NCBI GenBank assembly: GCA_029243605.1
Contig: JAQWRT010000065.1
Span: forward strand, 33,430-97,429
Direction: 5' to 3'
DNA from: Myxococcota bacterium
GTDB taxonomy: Bacteria; Myxococcota_A; UBA9160; UBA4427
DNA length: 64,000 bases
The notes beneath the pieces were generated by a model that was not told the DNA's origin, made no database searches, and saw nothing but the letters and a program-made list of their open reading frames with translations. A program made the translations under genes and the position numbers. This document shows positions 1-8,920 of this stretch, piece by piece. The first letter of the stretch is position 1, and every line of letters begins with the position of its first letter.

Positions 1-106
1 GGCTCGCCGCCGGGTCATCCACCGCTTGGGCGGACCCGGAGAACAGGAGCACGGAAATGAGAGCGAGCCCTGCGAGAAAAAAGTTCACCGGGGACCGAAC
101 CGTCAT
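1..106 (-). CDS. Secreted protein, N-terminal fragment
   Basis: Only the first 35 codons lie in the window. They read from an ATG at 106 towards base 1 and encode a typical Sec signal peptide: a short basic start (MTVRSPVNFFLAG), a hydrophobic stretch rich in Leu, Ile and Val, and an Ala-X-Ala type end (SGSAQA) followed by VDDPAAS. The mature part lies outside, so no function can be given. A GGGGGAG stretch directly abuts the ATG, which is too close for a normal ribosome site; the GTG seven codons in (VNFFLAG) is an alternative start. It is divergent from the CoA-binding protein gene. The call rests on signal-peptide shape alone. Confidence 0.5.
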   Translation of the reverse strand, partial: MTVRSPVNFFLAGLALISVLLFSGSAQAVDDPAAS

Positions 107-289
107 CTCCCCCGAACGAGGAGGTATTGCGCGAAAGGGACAAGACATGGCGCACTACCCTATCGACTGGGCGGGCAGGTGTCGAGTCGGCAGGGTACTC
201 TTGCCCGAGAGCGAGACTCCTCCGGTGAAAAGGGCGCCCGATCCCCTGGCCCGCCGGCCGAGCCCGTAAAAGCCAGGAGGGAAGGAACG

Positions 290-727
290 GTGGAGGATAA
301 CCGGGAAGATCATGCATTGCGGCAGCTGCTGGCCAGCGCCCGAACCATCGCCGTGGTCGGCATCAAGGAGAGCCCACGCGAGGATGCCCACCGGATCCCC
401 CTTTACATGCAGGAGCACGGCTACCGGATCGTCCCGGTCAATCCCAAATTGTCCGAGGTTCTCGGCGAGGAAGCCTGCCCGAGTCTCTCCGAGCTGCCCG
501 AAGCCGACGCGCCCATCGATATCGTCAACCTCTTCCGAGCATCGAGTCATGTGGCCGGCCACGTCGATGAAATTATCGCCATGCAACCCCGCCCCCGGGC
601 GGTCTGGATGCAGCTCGGCATCGAGGACGGCCCCTCGGCGAAGCGGCTCAGAGCGGCCAACATTGATGTCATCCAGGATCGATGCATCATGGTGGACCAC
701 CGGCGCCTCAAAATTCCGAAGGTCTAG
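290..727 (+). CDS. CoA-binding domain protein (YccU-like)
   Basis: A 145-residue protein made of one Rossmann-like CoA_binding_2 domain, as in the succinyl-CoA synthetase alpha subunit. Visible signs are the N-terminal beta strand and glycine turn (TIAVVGIKESPREDAHR), the second strand YRIVPVNPKL, and the later VNLFRASSHVAGHVDEI and VWMQLGI segments. Small stand-alone members of this family bind CoA, but their cellular role is unknown. The reading frame is open upstream to base 26; I chose the GTG at 290 because an AGGAGGGAAGG Shine-Dalgarno sequence lies just before it and because the conserved domain begins about 18 residues later. It is divergent from the secreted fragment and 35 bases before yciH. 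Confidence 0.85.
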   Translation: MEDNREDHALRQLLASARTIAVVGIKESPREDAHRIPLYMQEHGYRIVPVNPKLSEVLGEEACPSLSELPEADAPIDIVNLFRASSHVAGHVDEIIAMQPRPRAVWMQLGIEDGPSAKRLRAANIDVIQDRCIMVDHRRLKIPKV

Positions 728-762
728 ACGACGCCGGGCCCCGCCGGGGCTAAGCTGCCCGC

Positions 763-1155
763 ATGTCCAAGCGCAGTCCCTCCAAAACCGTTTATTCCTC
801 GGAATACGGGCGCATGTGCCCGCATTGCGGGCTTGCGTCGGCGCGCTGTCAATGCCGCGCCAACCCTCGGACCGGCGGCCGCGGCGCGGCCGCCGCCCTA
901 AGCAACCCAGAGAGCGACGGCGTGGTTCGCGTGGGACGCAGCAGCAAGGGGCGCGGCGGAAAAACAGTCACTCTCATCGAAGGCGTTCAGGTTTCCAGCG
1001 ACGAGCTGCGCGAACTCGCGAGGGACCTGAAGAGACTGTGTGGGACGGGCGGAGCCCTCAAGAACGAAATCATCGAAATCCAGGGTGACCAGCGCGACAC
1101 CGTGAGCGAAGCCCTCACAAAGCGGGGCTTCAAGGTCAAGCGCAAGGGCGGCTGA
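763..1155 (+). CDS. yciH: SUI1/YciH-type translation initiation factor
   Basis: A 130-residue homologue of eukaryotic eIF1 (SUI1), called YciH in bacteria, where it is thought to influence start-site or initiator-tRNA fidelity on the 30S subunit. The N-terminal third carries a Cys cluster (CPHCGLASARCQC) that could bind zinc. The SUI1 fold follows: GRGGKTVTLIEGV, then the signature GTGGALKNEIIEIQGDQ and the basic end RGFKVKRKGG. Length is normal. There is no Shine-Dalgarno sequence; instead TAAGCT lies at 751-756, six bases before the ATG, the box seen before many starts in this window, which suggests a leaderless mRNA. Confidence 0.92.
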   Translation: MSKRSPSKTVYSSEYGRMCPHCGLASARCQCRANPRTGGRGAAAALSNPESDGVVRVGRSSKGRGGKTVTLIEGVQVSSDELRELARDLKRLCGTGGALKNEIIEIQGDQRDTVSEALTKRGFKVKRKGG

Positions 1156-1423
1156 AATCGGACTGAACCCCGTACGTCGTTCAGCGGACCCACCGCGTCG
1201 AAACGAGTGAAGCTCCTTTTACCGGGCGTCACTGCCCCCCCCGCCGGGCACGGCTCCCCCCCTCACCGCCCTGTCAAAAAAGCGTGCAATTGGCTAGGGT
1301 TGGGGTTCCCCTCCCTCGTACGGCTTCCCTGGGATAAACCCCATCCGGAAGCTGGGTCGCGGCCCTAGGCCGCCCGGGAGGCGAACCATCAGCCCCACAA
1401 CTCATGACCGGGAGGACATCACC

Positions 1424-2710
1424 ATGGCCGAAACCGCAGAACTCCGCCTCGGAGACCAAACCGTGCAGCTTCCCGTGGTGACCGGCAGCGAGGGCGAGCG
1501 CGCCATCGATATCAGCCGACTCCGGGCGGATACGGGCTACATCACCCTCGATCCCGGCTACGCGAATACCGGCTCGTGTAAAAGCGCCATCACCTTCATC
1601 GACGGTGAGAACGGCATCCTCCGCTATCGCGGGATTCCCATCGAGGAATTGGCCGAGAAGTCCAGCTTCCTCGAGGTCTCCTACCTGCTGATGTACGGCA
1701 ACCTCCCCGATGCCGAACAACTCGATTACTTCACCAGCTCGATCAACCACCACACCATGCTCCACGAAGATTTCAGAAAGTTCTACGCCTCCCTCCCGAA
1801 GGACGCGCACCCCATGGCGGCGGGCTCGGCGGCGGTGGGAGCGCTGGCGACCTTCTATCCCGACTCCTTGGACCCGCGTGACGGCCGCGAAGTCGAGATC
1901 TCGGTTCACCGGCTGATCGCAAAATTCCCCACCCTCGCCTCCTACGCGTACAAGCACTCGGTGGGGCAACCGTTCATGTATCCGAATAACAGCTTCGACT
2001 ACGTGGGCAATTTTATGTGGATGATGTTCGGTACCCCCTGCGAGGACTACGAGGTCGATGAGGTCGTCCGCAAGGCTCTCGACCTGCTCTTCATCCTGCA
2101 TGCCGACCACGAACAGAATTGTTCGACCTCGACAACACGGCTGGTGGGCTCCTCCATGGTGAACCTCTTCGGCGCCATTTCAGCGGGCATCAACTCACTC
2201 TGGGGTCCGCTCCACGGCGGCGCCAATCAGGCGGTCATCGAAATGCTCGCCGCGATCCGCGACGAGGGCATGACAGGCAAGGAATTCGTCGAACGCGCCA
2301 AGAGCAATGACGACACCTCGCGCCTGATGGGCTTCGGTCACCGGGTCTACAAGAATTTCGATCCCCGGGCCCGGATCATCAAGAAGGCGTGCTTCGACGT
2401 GCTCAACAAGCTCGGCGTTCATAGCCGACTCTTGGAGATTGCCGTGGAACTCGAGGAGATCGCGCTCAAGGACGATTATTTCGTCGAGCGCCGGCTCTAC
2501 CCCAACGTCGATTTCTACTCTGGGGTGATCTACAACGCGATCGGAACGCCCTCCAACATGTTTACCGCGCTCTTCGCCCTGGGTCGCCTCCCGGGCTGGA
2601 TCGCCCAATGGATCGAGCTGCACAGCGATCCCGATTTCAAGATTGGCCGACCGCGGCAGATCTACACCGGCCCCACAGAGACCCACTGGGTCCCTGTTGA
2701 GGAGCGCTGA
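1424..2710 (+). CDS. gltA: Citrate synthase
   Basis: Condenses acetyl-CoA and oxaloacetate to citrate at the entry of the TCA cycle in the cytoplasm. The 428-residue length fits the hexameric type II enzymes of Gram-negative bacteria. The catalytic residues are in place: His264 in GPLHGGANQA, His306 in MGFGHRVYKN and Asp363 in NVDFYSGVIY, nearly the E. coli numbering. NCSTSTTRLVGSS is also conserved. A GGGAGGAC Shine-Dalgarno sequence precedes the ATG. The 268-base leader region holds a perfect six-base-pair hairpin (GCGGCC-CTA-GGCCGC, 1359-1373). The following aminotransferase gene overlaps or abuts it, so the two are probably co-transcribed. Confidence 0.97.
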   Translation: MAETAELRLGDQTVQLPVVTGSEGERAIDISRLRADTGYITLDPGYANTGSCKSAITFIDGENGILRYRGIPIEELAEKSSFLEVSYLLMYGNLPDAEQLDYFTSSINHHTMLHEDFRKFYASLPKDAHPMAAGSAAVGALATFYPDSLDPRDGREVEISVHRLIAKFPTLASYAYKHSVGQPFMYPNNSFDYVGNFMWMMFGTPCEDYEVDEVVRKALDLLFILHADHEQNCSTSTTRLVGSSMVNLFGAISAGINSLWGPLHGGANQAVIEMLAAIRDEGMTGKEFVERAKSNDDTSRLMGFGHRVYKNFDPRARIIKKACFDVLNKLGVHSRLLEIAVELEEIALKDDYFVERRLYPNVDFYSGVIYNAIGTPSNMFTALFALGRLPGWIAQWIELHSDPDFKIGRPRQIYTGPTETHWVPVEER

Positions 2711-3533
2711 AGCGCCGGCCAGGGACGACGTCCTGGGAATCCGGGATTATTGGATCGACGGAGCCCTGGCTCGGATTCGGGGCAATGATCCCCAGCACAG
2801 CCTGGGCAAATCCACTCGTCCCTACACCACGGCCAGGGTCGAGCATGGGCGAGCCCGCTGGCTCGAGGCCCACTGCGCGCGTTTGACCCGGGATAGCCTT
2901 GCCCTGGGCCTCCCCCCCCCGGCACCCGGGGCGATCCGCCAGGGGTTCGAGACCCTGGCGCGCGCCGTCTTCGGCGAGGGCCCGGGGATCGTCCGCATGG
3001 CGGCGGGTGAAAAGTCCTCGGGCGAATCCCTGCTCGTCGCCGAAGCCCGGGGTCTGGGGCCGAGCAGTGCGGCCTGGCGCGGCGGCATCGCCCCGTTCCC
3101 CCATCCGGGTCCGGGCCGACACCCGGGGGCCAAGCTGAGCCCTGTCCCGGAATTCGAAGAGGCCCGGGCGCTCTGCCTGAAAAACGAACTCGACGAACTC
3201 CTCTTCTTCGACGATCGAGGCCGCCTGGTGGAGGGGACTCGCTCGAGCCTGATCGTCATCGATGGGGACGGTCGCGCCCGGACCCCCTCCCCCACTCTCG
3301 GAGGCGTCGAGAGCATCGCCCTGGCAAAAATCGACGCCCGCAAGCCCCTCAACCTGGTCGCCGACCCCGACCTTCGCCGCTCGGATCTCCAGGGTGCCCG
3401 GGAGATCATCGCCCTCAATGCCGTGCGGGGGGCGACGGCCATCACCCAACTCGAAGGACGCGCCGTGGGAACGGGCCAGCCCGGAGAGGGGGCGCGCGCC
3501 CTCGAGCGCAGCCTCGCCGCAGGGGAGTCCTAG
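2697..3533 (+). CDS. Class IV PLP aminotransferase / PabC-like lyase
   Basis: A fold-type IV PLP enzyme, the family of branched-chain aminotransferase, D-amino acid aminotransferase and 4-amino-4-deoxychorismate lyase. It has the N-terminal strand YWIDGALARI, the arm TARVEHGRARWLEAHCARL, the likely PLP lysine in HPGAKLSPVPEFEEAR and the family segment DELLFFDDRGRLVEGTRSS. The ending IALNAVRGATAI resembles lyases of folate synthesis, but substrate cannot be assigned. The frame is open from an ATG at 2643 inside gltA; I prefer the TTG at 2697 because the domain starts soon after and the overlap drops to 14 bases. No clear ribosome site supports either start, consistent with translational coupling to gltA. 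It converges with pgi, 22 bases away. Confidence 0.82.
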   Translation: MRSAEAPARDDVLGIRDYWIDGALARIRGNDPQHSLGKSTRPYTTARVEHGRARWLEAHCARLTRDSLALGLPPPAPGAIRQGFETLARAVFGEGPGIVRMAAGEKSSGESLLVAEARGLGPSSAAWRGGIAPFPHPGPGRHPGAKLSPVPEFEEARALCLKNELDELLFFDDRGRLVEGTRSSLIVIDGDGRARTPSPTLGGVESIALAKIDARKPLNLVADPDLRRSDLQGAREIIALNAVRGATAITQLEGRAVGTGQPGEGARALERSLAAGES

Positions 3534-3555
3534 AACTCGCCCCGGGAGGACGCGC

Positions 3556-5169
3556 TCAGTCTCCCGCATCCCGCTGGGCGAGGTAGCGCTCGATCAAAGC
3601 CTGAGTGGAGGCGTCGTGTTGGCCCTCGGAAACGCTGCCCGCCTCGATTTCCTGACGAATCCGACCCGCCAATTTCTTGCCGAGTTCGACGCCCCACTGG
3701 TCGAAGGCATTGATCCCCCAGACAGCGGCCTGGACCACGACCTTGTGCTCGTAGAGCGCGAGGAGTTGGCCCAGGATCCGGGGGGTCAGGAGCGGAGCCA
3801 GCAGAGTATTGCTCGGCCGATTTCCGGGACAGGCCTGCTCGGGCGAACCCCGGTGACCGAAGGCCAAGGCCTCACTCTGGGCAAAAAGGTTCGCCATCAA
3901 ACGATCCTGATGGTCGGCCACCCGGGCGTGTCCCCGGGCGAAGCCGATAAAATCGCAGGGCACCCAGCGCGTCCCCTGGTGCAACATCTGAAAGAAGGCG
4001 TGCTGGCCCCGGGTTCCCGACTGCCCCCAGACCACCGGGCCCGTCTCGTGCCCCAAGGGCTCGCCCCTCTCGCTCACCCGCTTCCCGTTGCTCTCCATCT
4101 CGAGTTGTTGGAGGAAGGCGGGAAAATCGGCCAGAGCCTCGCTGTAGGGCGCCACGCATTCACTCGAGACCCCATGGAAACCGACGTACCAGACCCCCAG
4201 GAGTCCCAGAAGCACGGGCATATTCGCCTCTAGGGGAGCGGTGCGAAAATGCTCGTCCATGGAATGCATCCCGGCGAGCATCTCGCGAAAACGTTCGGGC
4301 CCGATAGCCAGCATGAGCGAGAGGCCCACCGAAGAGGCCAGCGAAAAACGTCCGCCCACCCAATCCAAGAACTCAAAGCAGAGGGTCGGGTCGATCCCGA
4401 AGCGCCCCGCCGCCTCGAGGTTCGCCGAGGCCGCAACAAAATGGCGAGCCACGGCGCTCTCGTCCGCCGGAGAGGCCAGCAGCCATTCCCGAGCGGCGTG
4501 GGCATTCGCCAGGGTCTCCTCGGTGGTGAAGGTTTTGGAGCAGACGACGAAGAGGGTTTCCGCCGGGTCCAGACCCGCGAGTTTCCCGCCCAAGTCGTCG
4601 GCGTCGATATTCGCGACGAAATGAACCTGCAGGTCGGCGTCCGTATAAGCGGCCAGGGCCCGACACGCCATGCGCGGCCCCAGATCCGACCCCCCGATCC
4701 CAAGATTGACCACGTGACGGATTCGCCGACCGGAATACCCCACCCACGCCCCGGAGCGAACGGCCTCGCAGAACGACGCCATACGCGCCAGGACGTCGTG
4801 TACTTGGCTCACCACATCGCTGCCGGCCACTTCCAGGGTCCGCTCCCTGGGAGCTCTCAGGGCGACATGGAGCGCCGGGCGATCCTCGCTCGCATTGATG
4901 GGCTCCCCGGCAAAGAGAGCCGCGATCCGGGCCGGGATCCGCCTGGCCCGGGCCAAACCCGCGAGCAGGCCGAGGGTCTCCTCGGTGACAAGATTCTTCG
5001 AATAGTCGAGCAGGAGGTCGTCGTGCTCCATGGCCAAGCGCTCCGCTCGGCGAGCATCCTGATCAAAGAGCCGGGCAAGCTCCAAATCCCCCAGGCGGTC
5101 GCGGTGCTGCGCGAGAGCCCGCCATTCGGGGAGCGCGGTCAGATCGTCGCTGGCCTTTGCCGAATCCAC
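3556..5169 (-). CDS. pgi: Glucose-6-phosphate isomerase
   Basis: Interconverts glucose 6-phosphate and fructose 6-phosphate. The 537 residues match the long bacterial/eukaryotic form. Family marks run in order: HVVNLGIGGSDLGPRM (phosphate-binding loop), VCSKTFTTEET, FEFLDWVGGRFSL, the catalytic glutamate region MESNGKRV, HQGTRWVPCDFIGF with the ring-opening His, and GVELGKKLA near the C-terminus with the catalytic Lys. Start is a GTG with GGAAGG upstream. It lies 14 bases after the SIMPL gene on the same strand, so both are probably one transcript. No terminator hairpin is visible in the 22 bases to the convergent aminotransferase gene. Confidence 0.97.
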   Translation of the reverse strand: MDSAKASDDLTALPEWRALAQHRDRLGDLELARLFDQDARRAERLAMEHDDLLLDYSKNLVTEETLGLLAGLARARRIPARIAALFAGEPINASEDRPALHVALRAPRERTLEVAGSDVVSQVHDVLARMASFCEAVRSGAWVGYSGRRIRHVVNLGIGGSDLGPRMACRALAAYTDADLQVHFVANIDADDLGGKLAGLDPAETLFVVCSKTFTTEETLANAHAAREWLLASPADESAVARHFVAASANLEAAGRFGIDPTLCFEFLDWVGGRFSLASSVGLSLMLAIGPERFREMLAGMHSMDEHFRTAPLEANMPVLLGLLGVWYVGFHGVSSECVAPYSEALADFPAFLQQLEMESNGKRVSERGEPLGHETGPVVWGQSGTRGQHAFFQMLHQGTRWVPCDFIGFARGHARVADHQDRLMANLFAQSEALAFGHRGSPEQACPGNRPSNTLLAPLLTPRILGQLLALYEHKVVVQAAVWGINAFDQWGVELGKKLAGRIRQEIEAGSVSEGQHDASTQALIERYLAQRDAGD

Positions 5170-5183
5170 TTCGAGACCTTCCG

Positions 5184-5954
5184 CTAGGGGCCGACTTCCA
5201 CGGCAACGGTGACACTGGCGCGCACCCGGACCCCACCCGGCTCCAGGGATGTGGGCACAGCGGAATCCCCAGCGGACTTCGCCAGCATGCGCACTTCGCG
5301 AACCACGGGTGCTGGCGCGGCCCCGGAATCCTCCACCGAAACCACGCGCCGCACGCTCAACTCGAGAGCGCCGGCCATCACCCCTGCCCGGGCGACCCCG
5401 TTGAGTGTCGCCTCGGCCAGGGCCTGCTCGTGCACCGGTCCCTCGTCGGCGAGGCCGTAGCTGACCTGCTGGATCTCGCTCGCTCCCGCCTTGGACGCGG
5501 CATCGATAACCCTGCCCGCCGCGGTCACATCCTCGAGGCTCACGCGCAATCGGTTGCGAACGATGAAGCCGTCGAGAATCTGCCCTTGCCCCTGGACGTA
5601 GCGATAATTCGGCGCGAGGGAATACCCACCGCTGGTCACCCGAGCGCTGGAGCCCAGGGCCTGGCCCAGGGCCTCGCTCACCCGCTTGCTCTCCGCGGCG
5701 TTCGCGGCCACCGCCGCCGAGGCCTCGGCGTCTCGATTCACCACCGCCACATCCACCCAGGCCCGATCCGGCGGAACAACCACCTCAGCCTGCCCGGAAG
5801 CGCGAATCAGGGTGGCCGCCACGGCCTTGGAATCGGCGGACTCGGCGAGACAGCCGCCAGGCAGAAAGGACACGGCCAACCCCAGGACAACTCCGAGGAC
5901 AGCGGCCGGGCCGCCCTTCCCTGGTCTTCGCAAACCCGCGCTCGATTCCCTCAT
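5184..5954 (-). CDS. SIMPL (DUF541) domain envelope protein
   Basis: A 256-residue exported protein of the SIMPL/DUF541 family, whose bacterial members are periplasmic or lipoprotein-anchored and poorly understood (oxidative-stress and signalling roles have been reported for some). The N-terminus has a basic start and a hydrophobic stretch ending PGGCLAES; this may be a lipobox with an unusual Pro, or a plain signal peptide. SIMPL hallmarks follow: IRASGQAEVVVPPDRAWVDV, SGGYSLAPNYRY and GFIVRNRLRVSLED. The longer open frame to 6050 was rejected: the ATG at 5954 directly precedes the signal peptide and has TACGCT at 5962-5967, seven bases upstream, the leaderless-type box. pgi follows. Confidence 0.85.
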   Translation of the reverse strand: MRESSAGLRRPGKGGPAAVLGVVLGLAVSFLPGGCLAESADSKAVAATLIRASGQAEVVVPPDRAWVDVAVVNRDAEASAAVAANAAESKRVSEALGQALGSSARVTSGGYSLAPNYRYVQGQGQILDGFIVRNRLRVSLEDVTAAGRVIDAASKAGASEIQQVSYGLADEGPVHEQALAEATLNGVARAGVMAGALELSVRRVVSVEDSGAAPAPVVREVRMLAKSAGDSAVPTSLEPGGVRVRASVTVAVEVGP

Positions 5955-6088
5955 GCAGGGCAGCGTACAGCAAAGCGCGCCGGGCGAAAGCGCCCGGCGA
6001 ACTCCGGCCCGGGGAGAGGAGCGATCCGGCCTCCGGGGCTCCCGGCCCAAGCGACGGCGTGCGGATTCCCCCCGCTTCCCCTCACCCC

Positions 6089-7999
6089 TCAGGGCGCCGG
6101 CGCTTCCTCGGCCGAAGCGAGATCGACGTAGAGCGGATTACTCAGCGCCACCCGTTCCCCGGCTTCCAGCACTTCGAGGCGCACGAAGGTCGGACCGTCG
6201 ATTTCCAGCCGGGCGCGGCGAGACCACTCGGGCGATCCGCTGGGGTACTCGCCCACGGAGAACCCGTCGCGCACCAGGCGAATCGACTGACCCCGCTCCA
6301 GGCCCGTCGCCCTGAAGATCAACTCGAGGGAGCCGGGTTCTCTCAAAAGAAGATCCCCCATACGACCACCGCCCTCGGCGCGGATATCCAGGCGACCGCC
6401 GAAACGGGTCGGATCTCCAAAATAAACGCGTCCCCCTGCCAGGCCCGCCAGAAGGTCGGTCTGGGAGGGGGACTTCGCGTAAATCCAGCTCACAAAATTA
6501 TTGGGCCCCTCGAGCCAACCGATGTCGGCCTGATGGGAATCGCTGACCCCGACGCCCACCAGACGGATTCCTTCCCGGGCCAGGCCATCCCACAATTCGA
6601 GATAACCCTCGAGGCCGTAGCCCCGGGCCCGGTAACCCACTTCGATCAAATCGACCCCGTAGGCGCGATTCTCCACCAGGCGCTCGAGAGCGGACTTGAA
6701 AAAGGGCTCGGCCCGGGCCGACTCGGCGATCCGACGATCGAACATCACCCCAAAGAAGTGGTTGAGGGAGACCAGCCCCCCGTGGTCGTGGACGAATTCC
6801 ACGGCCTCCCGGGGAGTGAAACCGTGGGGATGGGCCGAGGCGTCCGCCAGGGGAACGTTCGGCCCGTAGGCGTTGAGGTGCGCGGCATAGGAGATCTCCT
6901 GGCCCACGTGGTGAACCAGTTCTCCCCCCTCCTCCAGGGCACCCGCCATGCGCCGAGCCTCGGCAAAGAGCGGCTCGCCCACCCGGTCGCGCTCGATCTC
7001 GAACGCATCGAAATACGCCTGGGCCCGGCCTCGCCCGCGCACCTCCAGGATCAGCTCCAGGGAGACCAGGGCGTTGTCGCCGCCCCCCAGTCCCAGGGCT
7101 TCGGCATCCTCGCTGAGCTCGAGAACCCAGTCGTTCCAGAGCCCCTGCCTAGCCGCCAGGGGAACCGTTCCTACCTCGACCTCGTAATCGCCGTTCGGCA
7201 CCCGAATGATCTCCCGGGAAGCCGGCTGTGCGGCCCCGGACAAGCCCTCGGCGTCGAGCACGTAATCCAGCCGCACCCCCCGACTGGGGGAAGCCTGAGA
7301 GAGCCCTACCCGCACGATGACCCGAGCTTGGGGATCGAGGTCCACCGGCAGCGCCGAGAGCCGCAGGCGGACCCCCGAGGCGAGGCTGGCGACATGGCGC
7401 CGCCGGGACGCCTCGAATGCCAGGGCGATCTGCTGGCGACCCGTGCGGGTTCCGCCAGCGCTGAGATAGAGGCTCCGAAGCCCGTTGCGCGCCTCCCGGG
7501 TGGTCACTTCGATGACCCGCTCCCCGGGCAGGTTTTCCTCGGGGCCGCTCAAGCGCCAGAGCTTCTTCACCACTTCGAAACTATTGGCCGGCGGCGGGGC
7601 CGTGGGATCTCGCGGGGGATCCCAATCCGGCGGCGGGGCCCGGCCATCCCACTGTTCATTGCTGTAGGGAACCGGGGCCAGGTCCGATTCCTCGAGGCCC
7701 TCCTCGAAGTCGAAATCGTCGACATAAGTGTGGGCCGCAATCCGCCAATCGTGATCGGTCCACCAGAGCACGTCGACCCGGGGTGCCAGTTCCCGCGCGG
7801 CTTCGGTGTGGCCCCGCATGGAGGCCCTGCCCTCGCTGAGGGAACCGTGCAGGTGCAGCGCCACGCCGTAGGGGCGCTCTGAATCCGAGTCGCAGCCCCA
7901 GGCCGCCAGGGCGAGCAGGACCGTCAGGACCCGCCCCGGCCCAGCGCCGGAACCCGGACGACGAGCCTTGCGCCTTTTGGACTGGGTTCTCAACTGCAA
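6089..7999 (-). CDS. CehA/McbA-type PHP metallohydrolase lipoprotein
   Basis: About 636 residues. A lipoprotein signal (VLLALAAWGCDSD) is followed by a metal-dependent PHP-type hydrolase domain split by a large insert. Metal-binding motifs are visible: HLHGSLSEGRAS, WWTDHDW, then after about 270 residues LVSLNHFFG and VSDSHQADIGW. This pattern matches the CehA/McbA family, which includes carbaryl and other ester hydrolases, but most members have no known substrate. The middle part (roughly residues 120-330) looks like a beta-sandwich. The frame is open to 8173, but the region above 8166 is the pilin terminator; I place the start at a TTG (7999, GGAG seven bases upstream), with a GTG at 8011 as alternative. 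Confidence 0.75.
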   Translation of the reverse strand: MQLRTQSKRRKARRPGSGAGPGRVLTVLLALAAWGCDSDSERPYGVALHLHGSLSEGRASMRGHTEAARELAPRVDVLWWTDHDWRIAAHTYVDDFDFEEGLEESDLAPVPYSNEQWDGRAPPPDWDPPRDPTAPPPANSFEVVKKLWRLSGPEENLPGERVIEVTTREARNGLRSLYLSAGGTRTGRQQIALAFEASRRRHVASLASGVRLRLSALPVDLDPQARVIVRVGLSQASPSRGVRLDYVLDAEGLSGAAQPASREIIRVPNGDYEVEVGTVPLAARQGLWNDWVLELSEDAEALGLGGGDNALVSLELILEVRGRGRAQAYFDAFEIERDRVGEPLFAEARRMAGALEEGGELVHHVGQEISYAAHLNAYGPNVPLADASAHPHGFTPREAVEFVHDHGGLVSLNHFFGVMFDRRIAESARAEPFFKSALERLVENRAYGVDLIEVGYRARGYGLEGYLELWDGLAREGIRLVGVGVSDSHQADIGWLEGPNNFVSWIYAKSPSQTDLLAGLAGGRVYFGDPTRFGGRLDIRAEGGGRMGDLLLREPGSLELIFRATGLERGQSIRLVRDGFSVGEYPSGSPEWSRRARLEIDGPTFVRLEVLEAGERVALSNPLYVDLASAEEAPAP

Positions 8000-8165
8000 C
8001 GACCGCTCCACTTCGACGACCGCGCGATACCGGAAGCATCTCGCGGTCGAGGCCAAGGGTAGATCACTCTCAGGGGCACGATGCCAAGAACCGCGCCGCT
8101 TCGCCCCCCCCCCTTTCGCCCCACAGGCACCTCGGGCCCGGGCATTCGTGTGCCAAAGAGCCCCA

Positions 8166-8203
8166 GCAAACAAAAATGGGGGCCGGGCGATTGCCCGACC
8201 CCC
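8166..8203 (-). terminator. Rho-independent terminator of the pilin gene
   Basis: On the minus strand GGGGGTCGGGC, loop AATC, GCCCGGCCCCC forms an 11-base-pair stem (one G-T pair) followed at once by ATTTTTGTTT. It lies 60 bases after the pilin stop codon and is the clearest classical terminator in the window, so the pilin is probably a single-gene transcript insulated from the hydrolase downstream. Confidence 0.9.
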
Positions 8204-8262
8204 ACCTCATTGACACGCGTCCAGATCGTCTCTGAAATCGTGTGGCTTAGCTTGCTCCGTGA

Positions 8263-8838
8263 CTAGAAGCGGCTCTGGCCCGAACTGCCGTCGCAAGGAG
8301 CCACGGTGTCGGTCAGCGTCGCTGCCGGGGTCCCCAGAGTGGCGTCCCAGGCACCGCCGGCCACGCAACCACCGAGGGTCGGCGCCGTGGCGTTGCCGGT
8401 CTTCACGTAGGCCCAGCCCTGGTTCGTATCGTCCGCATCGATATCGGCCTGGGCCGCGGCGGCGAATGCAGCGTTGGTCGCGTCGATGACGACTTCATAC
8501 TGAAAGAAGACCTTGCCCTCGGGGCTCCAGCCAAGCTGATCGAAGCCGGCACCGGCCGCGTCCACCTGGGTGAAGGTCATCTTGGTCGCGCCCAGCACAG
8601 CAGCAGCAGCGGCCGGAGAAGCCGTCGCGGCGACGTAGGTTCCGTACTCGGCCATATAACCCTCTTCGGCGGTGCGGATCGCGGCGAGGTTGACCTTGCC
8701 TTCGGAGCTCTTGCTCTTCAACTGGAAGCGGATGAAGTTCGGGATCGCGATGGCAGCCAGAATTCCGATAATGGCGACCACGATCATCAACTCAATCAGC
8801 GTAAAACCCTTTTCGCTCTTTCGATATTTCTGGATCAT
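8263..8838 (-). CDS. pilA: Type IV major pilin (PilA-like)
   Basis: A 191-residue prepilin, the building block of type IV pili used for twitching, adhesion or DNA uptake. The leader MIQKYRKSEKG is cut before Phe12 by prepilin peptidase, giving the N-methylated FTLIELMIVVAIIGILAAIA helix with the conserved Glu at mature position 5. Two cysteines near the C-terminus (GGCVAG and APCDGS) could form the usual disulfide loop. The middle is Ala-rich. A GGAGAG ribosome site precedes the ATG. Upstream lies a near-perfect sigma-54 promoter and downstream a strong terminator, as expected for a highly expressed, PilS/PilR-like regulated monocistronic pilin. No other pil gene is in the window. Confidence 0.95.
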   Translation of the reverse strand: MIQKYRKSEKGFTLIELMIVVAIIGILAAIAIPNFIRFQLKSKSSEGKVNLAAIRTAEEGYMAEYGTYVAATASPAAAAAVLGATKMTFTQVDAAGAGFDQLGWSPEGKVFFQYEVVIDATNAAFAAAAQADIDADDTNQGWAYVKTGNATAPTLGGCVAGGAWDATLGTPAATLTDTVAPCDGSSGQSRF

Positions 8839-8904
8839 GTCTTTGTCTCTCCAATGTCGCCCTGTTCTGGGCGGGTGAATGATTCGATGGATGCCAACCG
8901 TTAT

Positions 8905-8920
8905 TGCAACGGTGGTGCCA
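8905..8920 (-). promoter_or_regulatory. Sigma-54 promoter of the pilin gene
   Basis: The minus strand reads TGGCAC-CACCG-TTGCA, matching the RpoN consensus with GG and GC dinucleotides exactly ten bases apart. A start about 12 bases downstream gives a leader of roughly 55 bases before the pilin ATG. An inverted repeat ACCGTT-N5-AACGGT (8897-8913) overlaps the -12 element and could be an extra regulatory site. Confidence 0.85.

Noticed and set aside
3262..4233. Long plus-strand frame antisense to pgi
   Set aside because: Typical shadow frame of a GC-rich gene; no domain and no ribosome site.
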